The notes below the pieces were generated by a model that was not told the origin of the DNA, searched no databases, and saw nothing but the letters and a program-made list of their open reading frames with translations. Both the position numbers and the translations under genes were made by a program. From NCBI GenBank assembly GCA_030837425.1, contig JAUPLJ010000014.1, forward strand, positions 1 to 11,798: DNA of 11,798 nt, written 5' to 3'. Shown piece after piece: positions 1 to 7,103 of this stretch (within the stretch, counting starts at the first letter, position 1; each line of letters opens with the position of its first letter). Origin of the DNA: Patescibacteria group bacterium. Lineage in GTDB: Bacteria > Patescibacteriota > Minisyncoccia > Phycocordibacterales > UBA5272.

Positions 1-279
1 GAAAGAAGCCAAGAACAAAATAAAGAAAAAGCTTTTAATATGCTTTATTCGAAACTTTTTAAATTAGAAGAAGAAAAAAAGAAAGCAGAAAAAGAAGGAA
101 GACAGATTTCAAAAACTACAGAAATAGAATGGGGGAATCAAATACGAAATTATGTTCTTCATCCATACAAATTAATCAAAGATCTTAGAACTAATATAGA
201 GACAAGTGATGTAGATAGAGTTTTAGAAAAAGGTGAATTAGAAGAATTTATTATCGCTGAAAAAAGTTTGATGAATTAA
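1..279 (+). CDS. prfB: Peptide chain release factor 2 (RF2), C-terminal part
   Basis: The reading frame is open from base 1 and ends at TAA 277-279, so the 5' part (including the GGQ loop, the stop-codon-recognition motif and any programmed frameshift) lies outside the window. The visible part begins ERSQEQNKEKAFNML, matching the helix after the GGQ domain in class I release factors. It continues with WGNQIRNYVLHPYK and KDLRTNIETSD, the C-terminal signature that separates RF2 from RF1, where the equivalent stretch is IRTYNFPQ-like. RF2 releases peptides at UAA and UGA codons. The ATG at 40-42 is internal, not a start. ftsEX follows 65 nt downstream, and prfB-ftsE-ftsX is a common bacterial gene order. 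The presence of RF2 argues against UGA having been reassigned to an amino acid here. Confidence 0.93.
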   Translation, partial: ERSQEQNKEKAFNMLYSKLFKLEEEKKKAEKEGRQISKTTEIEWGNQIRNYVLHPYKLIKDLRTNIETSDVDRVLEKGELEEFIIAEKSLMN

Positions 280-327
280 AGAAAAAATAAATATTGTTAA
301 TAAAAAAATCTTGAAGTTTTTATTTTA

Positions 328-336
328 TGGTAATAT
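328..336 (+). promoter_or_regulatory. Extended -10 promoter of ftsE, predicted leaderless
   Basis: TGG followed by TAATAT (331-336) forms an extended -10 element. Only 8 nt separate its end from the ATG at 345, so transcription would start at or within about a base of the start codon. A TTGAAG at 311-316 resembles a -35 box but the 14-nt spacing is short. No Shine-Dalgarno sequence is present. Confidence 0.5.
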
Positions 337-344
337 AGAATTAT

Positions 345-1025
345 ATGCTTTATTTTGAAAATGTGCGAAAAGAATATCCTGGAGGATTTGTTGTGTTGGA
401 TGATATCAATTTGACTATTGATAGAGGTGAGCTTGTCTCAGTTGTAGGACATTCAGGTGCTGGAAAGACAACTTTGATTAAAATGATCTTAGCAGAAGAA
501 AAGCCTTCTGTCGGGAAGATTTCTTTTCATTCAAGCCAAATTCAAAAATTAAGAGGAGACGATCTTGTAGAGTTTAGAAGAAAGATAGGTGTGGTATTTC
601 AAGATTATAGATTATTAGCAAATAGGACTGTTTATGAAAACATAGCTTTCGCAATGGAGGCAGCAGGAAAAACAGAAGAAGAAATTCAAAAAGATGTACC
701 ACATGTACTTGATTTAGTTGATCTTGGAAATAAGATATCTCATTTTCCTAGTCAGCTTTCTGGAGGAGAAAAACAAAGAGTGGCAATTGCCAGAGCTCTA
801 GTTAATAGACCAGAGATTATTATCGCAGATGAGCCAACAGGAAATCTCGACCCAGTAAATACTTATGACATTATTCAAATTCTTAAAAAGATTAATGATC
901 TTGGTACAACAGTAGTCCTCACTACTCACAATAAAGGAGTAATAGACCATTTAAAGAAAAGGGTTATTACTATGGAAAATGGCAAAATTATTAAAGATGA
1001 AAAAATTGGAAAATATTCTATATAA
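345..1025 (+). CDS. ftsE: Cell-division ABC transporter ATP-binding protein FtsE
   Basis: This 226-residue protein is the normal length for FtsE, the cytoplasmic ATPase that pairs with FtsX at the division septum and drives activation of peptidoglycan hydrolases. All ABC ATPase motifs are intact: Walker A GHSGAGKT (35-42), Q-loop glutamine at 86 in VVFQDYRLL, signature LSGGE (138-142), Walker B IIIADE with catalytic Glu163, D-loop region GNLDP (166-170), and the H-loop histidine 195 in LTTHN. The opening MLYFENVRKEYPGG and the VVFQDYRLL segment are characteristic of FtsE rather than of lipoprotein-release (LolD) ATPases, and ftsX 21 nt downstream settles the assignment. The start at 345 gives the standard N-terminus and sits just after a -10 element, suggesting a leaderless mRNA. 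Confidence 0.96.
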   Translation: MLYFENVRKEYPGGFVVLDDINLTIDRGELVSVVGHSGAGKTTLIKMILAEEKPSVGKISFHSSQIQKLRGDDLVEFRRKIGVVFQDYRLLANRTVYENIAFAMEAAGKTEEEIQKDVPHVLDLVDLGNKISHFPSQLSGGEKQRVAIARALVNRPEIIIADEPTGNLDPVNTYDIIQILKKINDLGTTVVLTTHNKGVIDHLKKRVITMENGKIIKDEKIGKYSI

Positions 1026-1046
1026 TTAAAATATATTTATAAATTT

Positions 1047-1979
1047 ATGAAAAACCCATCTACTCTCTTTAAAAGAATATTTAAATCAGGATCTTTGAAT
1101 TTTTTTAGAAATAAAACTGTCTCAATCTCTTCTGTTGCAATTTTAACCACCACTTTAATTATTATCGGAATATTCTTCTTCTTTAGAGGAATTTTTGATT
1201 ATACTCTGACACAAGTAAAAGATAAAGTTGATATAAAAGTATATTTAAAATTAGATGCTTCTGATGAAGATATTTCTGCATTAAAACAAAAAATAATGAG
1301 GCTTCCAGAGGTTAAATCTGTAGAATTAGCTACAGCTATTGATTCTTTGAATGATTTTAAAGAAAAACATAGTAATGACGCTATAACGATGCAAGCTTTA
1401 GACGAATTGAGTACAAACCCTTTTGGTGCTGTTCTTACTATTGTAGCTCAAGATACAGCTGGATATGAATCTATAGCACAAACATTAGATTCCGGAACAC
1501 AATTTTTAGGAGAGTCTTCTTCAATTATTGATAAGATAAATTATTATGAATTAAAATCTAGTATTGATAAATTAAATAATATTGTTAATTGGATAAATAC
1601 AATTGGTTATTGGATTACTTTAATTTTCATTATTATGAGTTCGCTTATAATTTTTAACACAATACGTCTTTCTATTTTTATTTATAAAGATGAAATATCT
1701 GTTATGAGATTGGTAGGAGCTTCAAATATGTATATCAGAGGTCCATTTTTAGTTGAATCAACAATATACGCATGTGTGTCATCTGTATTAACAATGATAT
1801 TATTTTTACCTATTACATTTTATATTGCGAAAAAAACTTCCATATTTTTAAATGGCCTTAATATTTATAATTATTATTTAAATAATTTCTTTTCTCTTTT
1901 TGGATTATTATTAATGGTGAGTTTAATCTTATCAACAATCTCATCAATTTTGGCTACAAGAAAGTATTTAAAAATATAA
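1047..1979 (+). CDS. ftsX: Cell-division protein FtsX (ABC permease)
   Basis: This 310-residue integral membrane partner of FtsE has the expected FtsX topology. A short basic N-terminus (FRNKTVSISSVAI) leads into TM1 at about 28-47. An extracytoplasmic domain at about 48-180 contains VDIKVYLKLDASDEDI and LPEVKSVELATA, the PCD domain that binds hydrolase activators. TM2 (about 185-210), TM3 (about 232-258) and TM4 (about 281-303) follow. The cytoplasmic loop KDEISVMRLVGAS between TM2 and TM3 is the conserved FtsX signature contacting FtsE. It lies 21 nt after ftsE with no Shine-Dalgarno and is probably cotranscribed. A weak terminator-like hairpin follows it. Which hydrolase it controls is not visible in the window. 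Confidence 0.95.
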   Translation: MKNPSTLFKRIFKSGSLNFFRNKTVSISSVAILTTTLIIIGIFFFFRGIFDYTLTQVKDKVDIKVYLKLDASDEDISALKQKIMRLPEVKSVELATAIDSLNDFKEKHSNDAITMQALDELSTNPFGAVLTIVAQDTAGYESIAQTLDSGTQFLGESSSIIDKINYYELKSSIDKLNNIVNWINTIGYWITLIFIIMSSLIIFNTIRLSIFIYKDEISVMRLVGASNMYIRGPFLVESTIYACVSSVLTMILFLPITFYIAKKTSIFLNGLNIYNYYLNNFFSLFGLLLMVSLILSTISSILATRKYLKI

Positions 1980-1994
1980 TAAATAAAAAGGAAT

Positions 1995-2030
1995 AGAAAA
2001 GATGTTGAAAACTTTTTCTTTATTTTAAAT
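1995..2030 (+). terminator. Possible weak rho-independent terminator after ftsX
   Basis: AGAAAAG (1995-2001) can pair with CTTTTTCT (2012-2019) with one bulged T across a 10-nt loop, followed by the T-rich TTATTTT. The stem is A/T-rich, so this is only a plausible end for the ftsEX transcript. Confidence 0.33.
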
Positions 2031-2038
2031 TTCTATAC

Positions 2039-2044
2039 TATAAT
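2039..2044 (+). promoter_or_regulatory. -10 box of the Wzy-TPR gene
   Basis: A consensus TATAAT lies here with no convincing -35 box. A start of transcription near 2051 would leave a leader of about 24 nt before the GTG at 2075, or 66 nt before the alternative ATG at 2117. No Shine-Dalgarno sequence lies before either start. Confidence 0.45.
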
Positions 2045-2074
2045 TATTAACAGCCACAAGTATAAGTTGCTAAT

Positions 2075-4468
2075 GTGCCTTTATTATTAATAAAAAAATT
2101 TTATTCAAAAACAATTATGTTATCAAAATATTTCTCTTCTAAGCTTTTCTTAGGTATTTCTTTTTATGCAAGTCTGCTATCTTTAACTTTATTCACTTTT
2201 TTAAGATTACCTTTTCTGTTTCCTTCTTTAAACGCTGACGCTCAAAAGAATTTCATCTTTATATTATTAGGACTTATTTCTTCTTTATCTTTCTTTGTTT
2301 ATCTGGTTATGAAAAAGGAGATTGTTACCTCTTCTGGTTTGGTTTCAGTACTTTTGTATTTACTGGTACCTATAGCCATGATATTGTCTACAATATTTTC
2401 TCCAAACTTATCAAATTCAATTTTTGGAAAATATGTTTCCTCTTCAAATCTTGTATTCTTTTCTTCACTTATACTTTCTGTTTATATCGTTTCAGCTTAT
2501 CTCAAAAAAGAATATAAAAGCTGGACTTGGTTAATCATCACTCTTAGTAGTTTACTTTTAACAATACCGGTCATTTTAGCTATAATCCTATTAAGACTCA
2601 ATTTAACAAACGTAGCGCCTTATTTTGCTTATTTAGTAAGTAGTTGGGATGTTGTCGCAACAATATCAGCATTAATAGTTGTGATTTCTCTTGTCTACTA
2701 CGAAACTATAGCTTTTTCTCCAAAACAAAGATTTATTTCTTTAGCTCTTATTATTATTCATCTAATATTGATAACATTAATGATAATTCCTGATATTTGG
2801 TATGCAATTGCTTTATCTTCATTAGGAATTTTATTAATATCTTTTGTACATAAAAAAGCTGACAATAAAAAAATATTTAATAGACTTTCATTTTATGTTT
2901 TTATAGTTGCTTTATTTTTCTCAGTAATATTCTCTTTAGCCAACACATGGAGTAAAGCGACTACTTTTACTCAAAATGTAGCTAATTTTTCTGCAAAATA
3001 TACTGGCATAAACTATTCTTTTGTTAAACCAAAGCTTAATTTAAGTTTTAATCTTGGCGTATCAAATCTAAAGAAAGGAAAAATATTTGGATCTGGATTA
3101 AATGAGTTTAATAGTGTATGGCAAAAAGAAAAACCACAAGTTATTCTAGAATCAGCTTATTGGAATACTGAATTTATCTCTTCATATTCTGCAATGACTA
3201 CTTTATTTGTAACTATTGGAATATTCGGGGTTTTGGCTATTCTTGTAGTAATTTCAGCTTTAGTTTACGGAGTGATTAAAGATGTCAAAAGAAAAGATGG
3301 AAATTCTAATTTAGATCAAGATGAGGAAAATAAATTTTACTTTTTATCTTCTATAGCCTTGTTTATATTTTCAACCGCTTTATTATTCTTATTTGTTAAC
3401 ATAGGATTATCTATATTAATATTTGCTTTATCTTGTGCTTTATTGTCAGCTCATATTACAAATTGGAAAGATGTAAAGGTTTCAGAAGCTGTATATTTAC
3501 TATTCTTTATAGCGCTTTTGGTTATTCTTTCCGGAGCTATAATAAATATTAACAGAGTGAGAGCTTCTAGTATTGTCTCATCAGCCTCAAATAATTTTCA
3601 AAAAGATAGTGATTTTGATAAATTAGAAACTGCACTTTTAAAAGCTGCTAGAGTAGCAAATGATGATACAAATTACAGACTGCTTACCCAGTTCTATTTG
3701 TACAAGACACAACAATTAATATCAGCGTCTTCTACAGACACCGCTGATCTACAAAAGAAAGTTTTAGCTTCATTAAATAGCGCTATTTCTTCATCAAAAA
3801 CAGCGATCGGCTTAGACTCAGAAGATTATAATAATTACATGTCTCTTGGCTCTGTATATAGCTTTTCAATGGATTTAGATAAACAAAATAAAGATGCTTA
3901 TTATAAAAATGCAAAAGATATTTACACAGAAGCATTAAAACATTATCCAAAAAATCCATCAATAGCACTTACAATTGCTCAATTAAATTATTCTTACAGT
4001 AAAGACGCTAGCTCCACTATAATTGATATTAAAAAATCTCTAGAAATAAAACCAAATTATTCAGATGCTTTTTATAGTCTTTCTCAATTATCTTCTCAAA
4101 ATAATGATAGGGCTTCTGCTCTAAATTATGCAATACAAGCTATTCAATCAGATCAAACTAATGAAAATGCTTATATGCAACTCGGTATATTGTCCTTAAG
4201 TGCTAAAGAGCCTACTAAAGATGATCTAAATAATGCTTACCTTGCATTTTCTACAGTATTGCAAGGTAATCCAAACAACGTCACCGCAGCTTACTATCTA
4301 TCTATAACTTTCGCTTTAGCAAAAGATTATGCATCAGCAAATTCTTTAGCTGATTCATTGTTGAAAGTTTTACCAGAGGAGCAAAAAATTAAAGATCTTC
4401 AGGCTTTTATAGCTAATCAAGAGAAAAATTTCCCTAACGAGCCTGCAGCTACAGCTCCAACAAATTAA
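2075..4468 (+). CDS. Polytopic membrane protein with C-terminal TPR domain, O-antigen ligase/polymerase-like
   Basis: This 797-residue protein has two halves. Residues about 26-490 hold about 12-13 hydrophobic segments, with one large extracytoplasmic loop (about 290-373) containing FGSGLNEFNSVWQKEKP and ESAYWNTEFISSYSAMTT. This resembles the loop of Wzy/WaaL-type proteins (O-antigen ligase family), where a G-S-G-x-x-x-F motif and Trp/Phe-rich residues precede a TM helix. Residues about 515-785 are alpha-helical repeats of TPR type (for example KDIYTEALKHYPKNPSIAL, SLEIKPNYSDAFYSLSQL and AIQSDQTNENAYMQLGIL), and the tail is Pro/Ala-rich. The family normally polymerises or transfers lipid-linked glycans outside the membrane, to lipid, polymer or protein. 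The substrate here is unknown and no glycosyltransferase genes are adjacent. The start is GTG; an in-frame ATG at 2117 (residue 15) is a credible alternative because the first TM begins only at about 26. Confidence 0.75.
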   Translation: MPLLLIKKFYSKTIMLSKYFSSKLFLGISFYASLLSLTLFTFLRLPFLFPSLNADAQKNFIFILLGLISSLSFFVYLVMKKEIVTSSGLVSVLLYLLVPIAMILSTIFSPNLSNSIFGKYVSSSNLVFFSSLILSVYIVSAYLKKEYKSWTWLIITLSSLLLTIPVILAIILLRLNLTNVAPYFAYLVSSWDVVATISALIVVISLVYYETIAFSPKQRFISLALIIIHLILITLMIIPDIWYAIALSSLGILLISFVHKKADNKKIFNRLSFYVFIVALFFSVIFSLANTWSKATTFTQNVANFSAKYTGINYSFVKPKLNLSFNLGVSNLKKGKIFGSGLNEFNSVWQKEKPQVILESAYWNTEFISSYSAMTTLFVTIGIFGVLAILVVISALVYGVIKDVKRKDGNSNLDQDEENKFYFLSSIALFIFSTALLFLFVNIGLSILIFALSCALLSAHITNWKDVKVSEAVYLLFFIALLVILSGAIININRVRASSIVSSASNNFQKDSDFDKLETALLKAARVANDDTNYRLLTQFYLYKTQQLISASSTDTADLQKKVLASLNSAISSSKTAIGLDSEDYNNYMSLGSVYSFSMDLDKQNKDAYYKNAKDIYTEALKHYPKNPSIALTIAQLNYSYSKDASSTIIDIKKSLEIKPNYSDAFYSLSQLSSQNNDRASALNYAIQAIQSDQTNENAYMQLGILSLSAKEPTKDDLNNAYLAFSTVLQGNPNNVTAAYYLSITFALAKDYASANSLADSLLKVLPEEQKIKDLQAFIANQEKNFPNEPAATAPTN

Positions 4469-4475
4469 TCCTTTG

Positions 4476-4484
4476 TGATATAAT
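4476..4484 (+). promoter_or_regulatory. Extended -10 promoter of trpS, predicted leaderless
   Basis: TGATATAAT is an exact extended -10 (TGn plus TATAAT at 4479-4484) with no recognisable -35. Seven nt separate it from the ATG at 4492, so transcription should begin at the start codon. The element lies 8 nt after the stop of the upstream gene. Confidence 0.7.
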
Positions 4485-4491
4485 TCGAATA

Positions 4492-5508
4492 ATGAAAAGT
4501 AAAAAAATATTACTTTCTGGTGTCCAATCATCTGGGCAGCTACATATTGGTAACTATTTTGGAGCTATTAAGCAAATGGTTGATCTTGTAAATACTAATG
4601 AGTATGAGTCTTACATATTTTTAGCAGATTATCATTCAATGACATCTCTTACAAATAAAGAAGAGAGGCTTAAAAATACTTTTGAAAGTGTTGCTTCCTA
4701 TCTTGCTTGTGGACTTGATAAAAATAAAGTAAATATCTTTAAGCAAAGTGACACTCCCGCTGTTACTGAGCTTGCTTGGATATTTAATACAGTCACTCCG
4801 GTCCCAATGCTTTTTTTAGCTCATGCTTTTAAAGACAAAAAAGAAAACGAAATAGAAAAAATGAAAGATATAAATGTCGGCCTTTTTGATTACCCGGTAC
4901 TTATGGCGGCTGATATATTGCTTTATAATGCTGATATTGTACCAGTAGGTAAAGATCAAGAGCAGCACGTGGAGTATGCTCGCGAGATAGCTGGTAAATA
5001 TAACAGAGCTTATAATACAAATACTTTTCGTTCTCCAAATTCTTTTATTCAAAAAGAAGTAGCGACAGTACTTGGTATTGATGGTACAAAGATGGCAAAA
5101 AGTAAAAATAATCATATATGCATGTTTGCGTCTGAAGAAGAGATTAAAAAGAAAGTCATGAGTATCACAACTGATAGTAAACTTCCAAATGAAAAAAAGG
5201 ATCTAGATGAAAATAATATTTATAAACTTCATAAATTATTCTTAAACACTAAGGAAGACGAGGCCCTAAAGGAAAGATTTTTAAATAGCACTAGAGTCCC
5301 TTATGGATATAAAGAAGCAAAAGAAGATTTATTAAAAACTTTACTTTTATATTTTAAAGATATGAGAAAAAAGTATGAATATTATACAAATACAGAAAAG
5401 GGAAGAAAAGAAGTAATGTCTGTAATGAAAAATGGAGCTAAAAATGCCAATAAAAAAGCAGATGAAATGATGAAAAAAGTTCGTAAAGAAACTGGTCTTG
5501 ATTTTTAA
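4492..5508 (+). CDS. trpS: Tryptophanyl-tRNA synthetase
   Basis: This 338-residue protein is a class Ic synthetase charging tRNA-Trp and has nearly the usual bacterial length. The HIGH-type motif occurs in GVQSSGQLHIGNYFGAI (10-26, HIGN at 18-21). YPVLMAADILLYNADIVPVG (134-153) and KDQEQHVEYAREIA (154-167) are the tryptophan- and ATP-site blocks specific to TrpRS. The KMSKS loop appears as KMAKS (200-204), with Ala replacing the first Ser, a conservative variant. It has its own extended -10 element right before the ATG and no Shine-Dalgarno. No trp leader, T-box or attenuator is visible upstream, since only 23 nt separate it from the preceding gene. A separate small RNA gene starts just after its stop. 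Confidence 0.97.
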   Translation: MKSKKILLSGVQSSGQLHIGNYFGAIKQMVDLVNTNEYESYIFLADYHSMTSLTNKEERLKNTFESVASYLACGLDKNKVNIFKQSDTPAVTELAWIFNTVTPVPMLFLAHAFKDKKENEIEKMKDINVGLFDYPVLMAADILLYNADIVPVGKDQEQHVEYAREIAGKYNRAYNTNTFRSPNSFIQKEVATVLGIDGTKMAKSKNNHICMFASEEEIKKKVMSITTDSKLPNEKKDLDENNIYKLHKLFLNTKEDEALKERFLNSTRVPYGYKEAKEDLLKTLLLYFKDMRKKYEYYTNTEKGRKEVMSVMKNGAKNANKKADEMMKKVRKETGLDF

Positions 5509-5514
5509 TTTTTC

Positions 5515-5544
5515 TTGACAGTATAAAGATGCTCATGATATCAT
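5515..5544 (+). promoter_or_regulatory. Sigma70-type promoter of the small RNA
   Basis: A perfect -35 box TTGACA (5515-5520) and a -10 box TATCAT (5539-5544) are separated by 18 nt, and TGA directly before the -10 makes it an extended -10. The region upstream of the -35 is A/T-rich. This is the best full promoter on the plus strand of the window and points to a transcript starting near 5551. Confidence 0.72.
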
Positions 5545-5550
5545 ATGAGT

Positions 5551-5685
5551 ACGAGGCTCTTAAAGAATAAATATCTTTCAAGACATTAGCCTCAAACACA
5601 TTCGTGTTTCTACTAAAGAACTATTGTCCTTTAGTAACTTATCCTTACGTCACAATTAAAAAAGACGTAAGGATCTTTTATTTTT
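5551..5685 (+). ncRNA. Structured small RNA of unknown family (about 130 nt)
   Basis: A transcript from the TTGACA/TATCAT promoter would run from about 5551 to the T-run at about 5685. It folds into four hairpins with almost no unpaired spacers. H1 pairs GAGGCT (5553-5558) with AGCCTC (5588-5593), enclosing an inner stem AAAGA/TCTTT (5562-5566/5574-5578). H2 pairs AAACAC (5594-5599) with GTGTTT (5604-5609). H3 pairs TACTAAAG (5611-5618) with CTTTAGTA (5629-5636). The last is an 11-bp terminator stem. No ORF of note fits. It carries no SRP RNA apical-loop motif, tRNA T-arm, T-box or other riboswitch signature that I recognise. The downstream scpA has its own promoter after the terminator, so a free-standing RNA is more likely than a scpA leader. 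Function is unknown; a cis-acting attenuator is the main alternative. Confidence 0.6.
5641..5685 (+). terminator. Rho-independent terminator of the small RNA
   Basis: A perfect 11-bp stem, ATCCTTACGTC (5641-5651) with GACGTAAGGAT (5664-5674), closes a 12-nt A-rich loop. It is followed by CTTTTATTTTT. It is the strongest terminator in the window and separates the small RNA from scpA. Confidence 0.9.
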
Positions 5686-5689
5686 ATCG

Positions 5690-5698
5690 TGATATAAT
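5690..5698 (+). promoter_or_regulatory. Extended -10 promoter of scpA, predicted leaderless
   Basis: TGATATAAT (TATAAT at 5693-5698) lies 6 nt before the ATG at 5705. The expected -35 position falls in the preceding terminator stem and shows no -35 box, so the extended -10 should carry recognition. The mRNA would start at the AUG. Confidence 0.68.
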
Positions 5699-5704
5699 TT
5701 AAAC

Positions 5705-6460
5705 ATGTTGCAAACTTTTAATGTAAATCTAGAAAGATTTTCTGGTCCATATTTTAAACTACTAGAAATGATTGAAGAAAGAAAGCTTTCTATTAATGAA
5801 TTTTCTCTCTCTCAAATTACAGATGAATATATTTCTTATATAAAAGAGTTAGAAAATAAGGGAGAAAAAGATATTGTAGATATTTCTCAATTTATTTCTG
5901 TAGCTTCAACTTTGATGCTCATAAAAGCAAAATCATTATTTCCAAATATTGAATATACCGATGAGGAAAAAAAGGAGGTTGATAGTCTAGAAAAAAAGCT
6001 AGAGCTTTATAAAATAATGACTCTGGGAGCAAAACATATACATAAAACTTTTGACAAAAAGCCAATCTTTCCTATTTCTAAATTTGAAAATAAAGAAATA
6101 GTTTTTGTATTTGATGAGCGAATAGATAAATTATTAATGCATTCCATTGCTATGGCCTCTATATTAAAAATTCCTAAAAAAGAAAGATTGAAGCAGGTGG
6201 CGGTAAGGCAAGTCTTAAAAATAGAAGATGTGATAGAAAGGCTTTTAGAAAGAGTAAAATCTTCTTTAAAAAATTTATCTTTCAAAGATTTCTCATCTTC
6301 AATGTCAGGTGCCGGAAAGACTTTAGAAGAAAAAAAATCTGCGTTCGTGGTGTCTTTTCTTGCAATGCTAGAATTAATTAAAAATGGAGTATTAAATGCA
6401 GAGCAAGGCAAAGGCCACAATGAAATAGAAATAAGTAGCACAAATTCTGTAAATTCATAA
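5705..6460 (+). CDS. scpA: Segregation and condensation protein A (kleisin)
   Basis: This 251-residue kleisin bridges the SMC head domains in the SMC-ScpAB condensin that organises and segregates the chromosome. The N-terminal domain shows the family pattern: FNVNLERFSGPYFKLLEMIE (5-24), corresponding to the F-x-GPldlLL-x-LI motif, then a coiled helix with ITDEYISYIKEL and VASTLMLIKAKSLFP, typical of ScpA. The C-terminal winged helix is recognisable in VVSFLAMLELIKNGVLNAEQ near 215-235. The middle is Lys/Glu-rich and variable, as usual. It begins right after an extended -10 box with no Shine-Dalgarno, and scpB follows after 36 nt with its own -10 element. No smc gene is in the window. Confidence 0.93.
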   Translation: MLQTFNVNLERFSGPYFKLLEMIEERKLSINEFSLSQITDEYISYIKELENKGEKDIVDISQFISVASTLMLIKAKSLFPNIEYTDEEKKEVDSLEKKLELYKIMTLGAKHIHKTFDKKPIFPISKFENKEIVFVFDERIDKLLMHSIAMASILKIPKKERLKQVAVRQVLKIEDVIERLLERVKSSLKNLSFKDFSSSMSGAGKTLEEKKSAFVVSFLAMLELIKNGVLNAEQGKGHNEIEISSTNSVNS

Positions 6461-6479
6461 AGGAAAAATAAAATTAAAA

Positions 6480-6488
6480 TGATATAAT
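6480..6488 (+). promoter_or_regulatory. Extended -10 promoter of scpB, predicted leaderless
   Basis: The third exact copy of TGATATAAT (TATAAT at 6483-6488) ends 8 nt before the ATG at 6497. No -35 box is seen. An AAGGA at 6460-6464 is more than 30 nt from the start, too far to serve as a Shine-Dalgarno. Confidence 0.62.
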
Positions 6489-6496
6489 GTAAAAAT

Positions 6497-7099
6497 ATGT
6501 TTGGCCTTAATAAGAAAAATAATTCTAATAAAGAAAAAAGTAATGAGCCTCCAATAGATAATCTAAAAAAATTATCAGCTCTTTTATTTTTATATAATGA
6601 GCCAATTACTATTTCTAAAGTAAAAGAATTTTTAAAAGAAGAAAATTTAAATAAAAAAGAAATAGAAAATCTATTAAAAGATTTAGAAGAAAAGTTAAAG
6701 GACGTTGGTTTGACTATAGTGAAAAAAGAAAAGAAAGATGAGGAAAAAACCGAGATAACCATCTCTGTATTAAGTGAATTGGGAGAAATAGCAAAAAAGG
6801 TAAGGATGGAAGAGTTGGAGGGGGATTTGACTGCAGCATCTCTACAAGTGCTTACGATTTGTGCTTATCTTGGACCAATATCAAAAAGTGAGATCTCATT
6901 TATTCGCGGAGTCCAATCTTCTCAAAGTATTCGCTCCTTATCATCAAGAGGGTTGATCACAAAAGAAAATGAAAAATATTCGATTTCTATTGAAGCGATG
7001 CAAAAGCTTGGTTTAAATAATATTTCAGATTTACCAGAATATGAAAAAATTAAAGCGGACTTTGAAGAAAAATTAAAAGACGCTTTACACGAAGAATAA
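6497..7099 (+). CDS. scpB: Segregation and condensation protein B
   Basis: This 200-residue protein is a normal length for ScpB, which dimerises and wraps the ScpA linker in the SMC condensin. It has two winged-helix domains. The first contains LSALLFLYNEPITISKVKEF (26-45), the usual ALLF...EPl opening. The second contains LTICAYLGPISKSEISFIRG (about 118-137) and the QSIRSLSSRGLI segment, matching the family's AIIAY-x-x-PITR-x-E-I-x-x-IRGV and L-x-x-RGLI blocks. The tail LGLNNISDLPEYEK fits the FGL-x-x-L-x-x-LP ending. The first 20 residues are a Lys/Asn-rich extension. The downstream penicillin-binding protein gene starts 4 nt after its stop, so the two are probably cotranscribed. Confidence 0.92.
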   Translation: MFGLNKKNNSNKEKSNEPPIDNLKKLSALLFLYNEPITISKVKEFLKEENLNKKEIENLLKDLEEKLKDVGLTIVKKEKKDEEKTEITISVLSELGEIAKKVRMEELEGDLTAASLQVLTICAYLGPISKSEISFIRGVQSSQSIRSLSSRGLITKENEKYSISIEAMQKLGLNNISDLPEYEKIKADFEEKLKDALHEE

Positions 7100-7103
7100 T
7101 CAT

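Noticed and set aside
299..324. Hairpin AATAAAAA/TTTTTATT after prfB as a terminator
   Set aside because: The stem is made only of A-T pairs and overlaps the ftsE promoter region; in such A/T-rich sequence it is not distinguishable from chance.
3783..3968. Short minus-strand open frame inside the Wzy-TPR gene
   Set aside because: Antisense shadow of the TPR region with no promoter or recognisable protein features.
4816..5115. 99-codon minus-strand open frame inside trpS
   Set aside because: Overlaps the trpS catalytic blocks antisense; composition is that of a reversed A/T-rich coding sequence.
5545..5589. 14-codon open frame MSTRLLKNKYLSRH at the 5' end of the small RNA
   Set aside because: Its ATG begins directly after the -10 box, before the expected transcription start, so it would not be fully transcribed; it has no Trp codons despite following trpS.
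5551..5640. tRNA or tmRNA in the small RNA region
   Set aside because: No 7-bp acceptor stem, no GGTTCGAATCC-type T-arm and no CCA end; the consecutive hairpins do not form a cloverleaf.
5970..5985. GGAGG with a nearby TTG inside scpA as an internal start
   Set aside because: The spacing to TTG is too short for a Shine-Dalgarno and the site is in the middle of conserved scpA coding sequence.
6007..6762. 251-codon open frame on the minus strand across scpA and scpB
   Set aside because: It lies antisense to two well-supported conserved genes, its translation is a Phe/Ser/Leu-rich complement of Lys/Glu-rich coding sequence, and it resembles no family I know.
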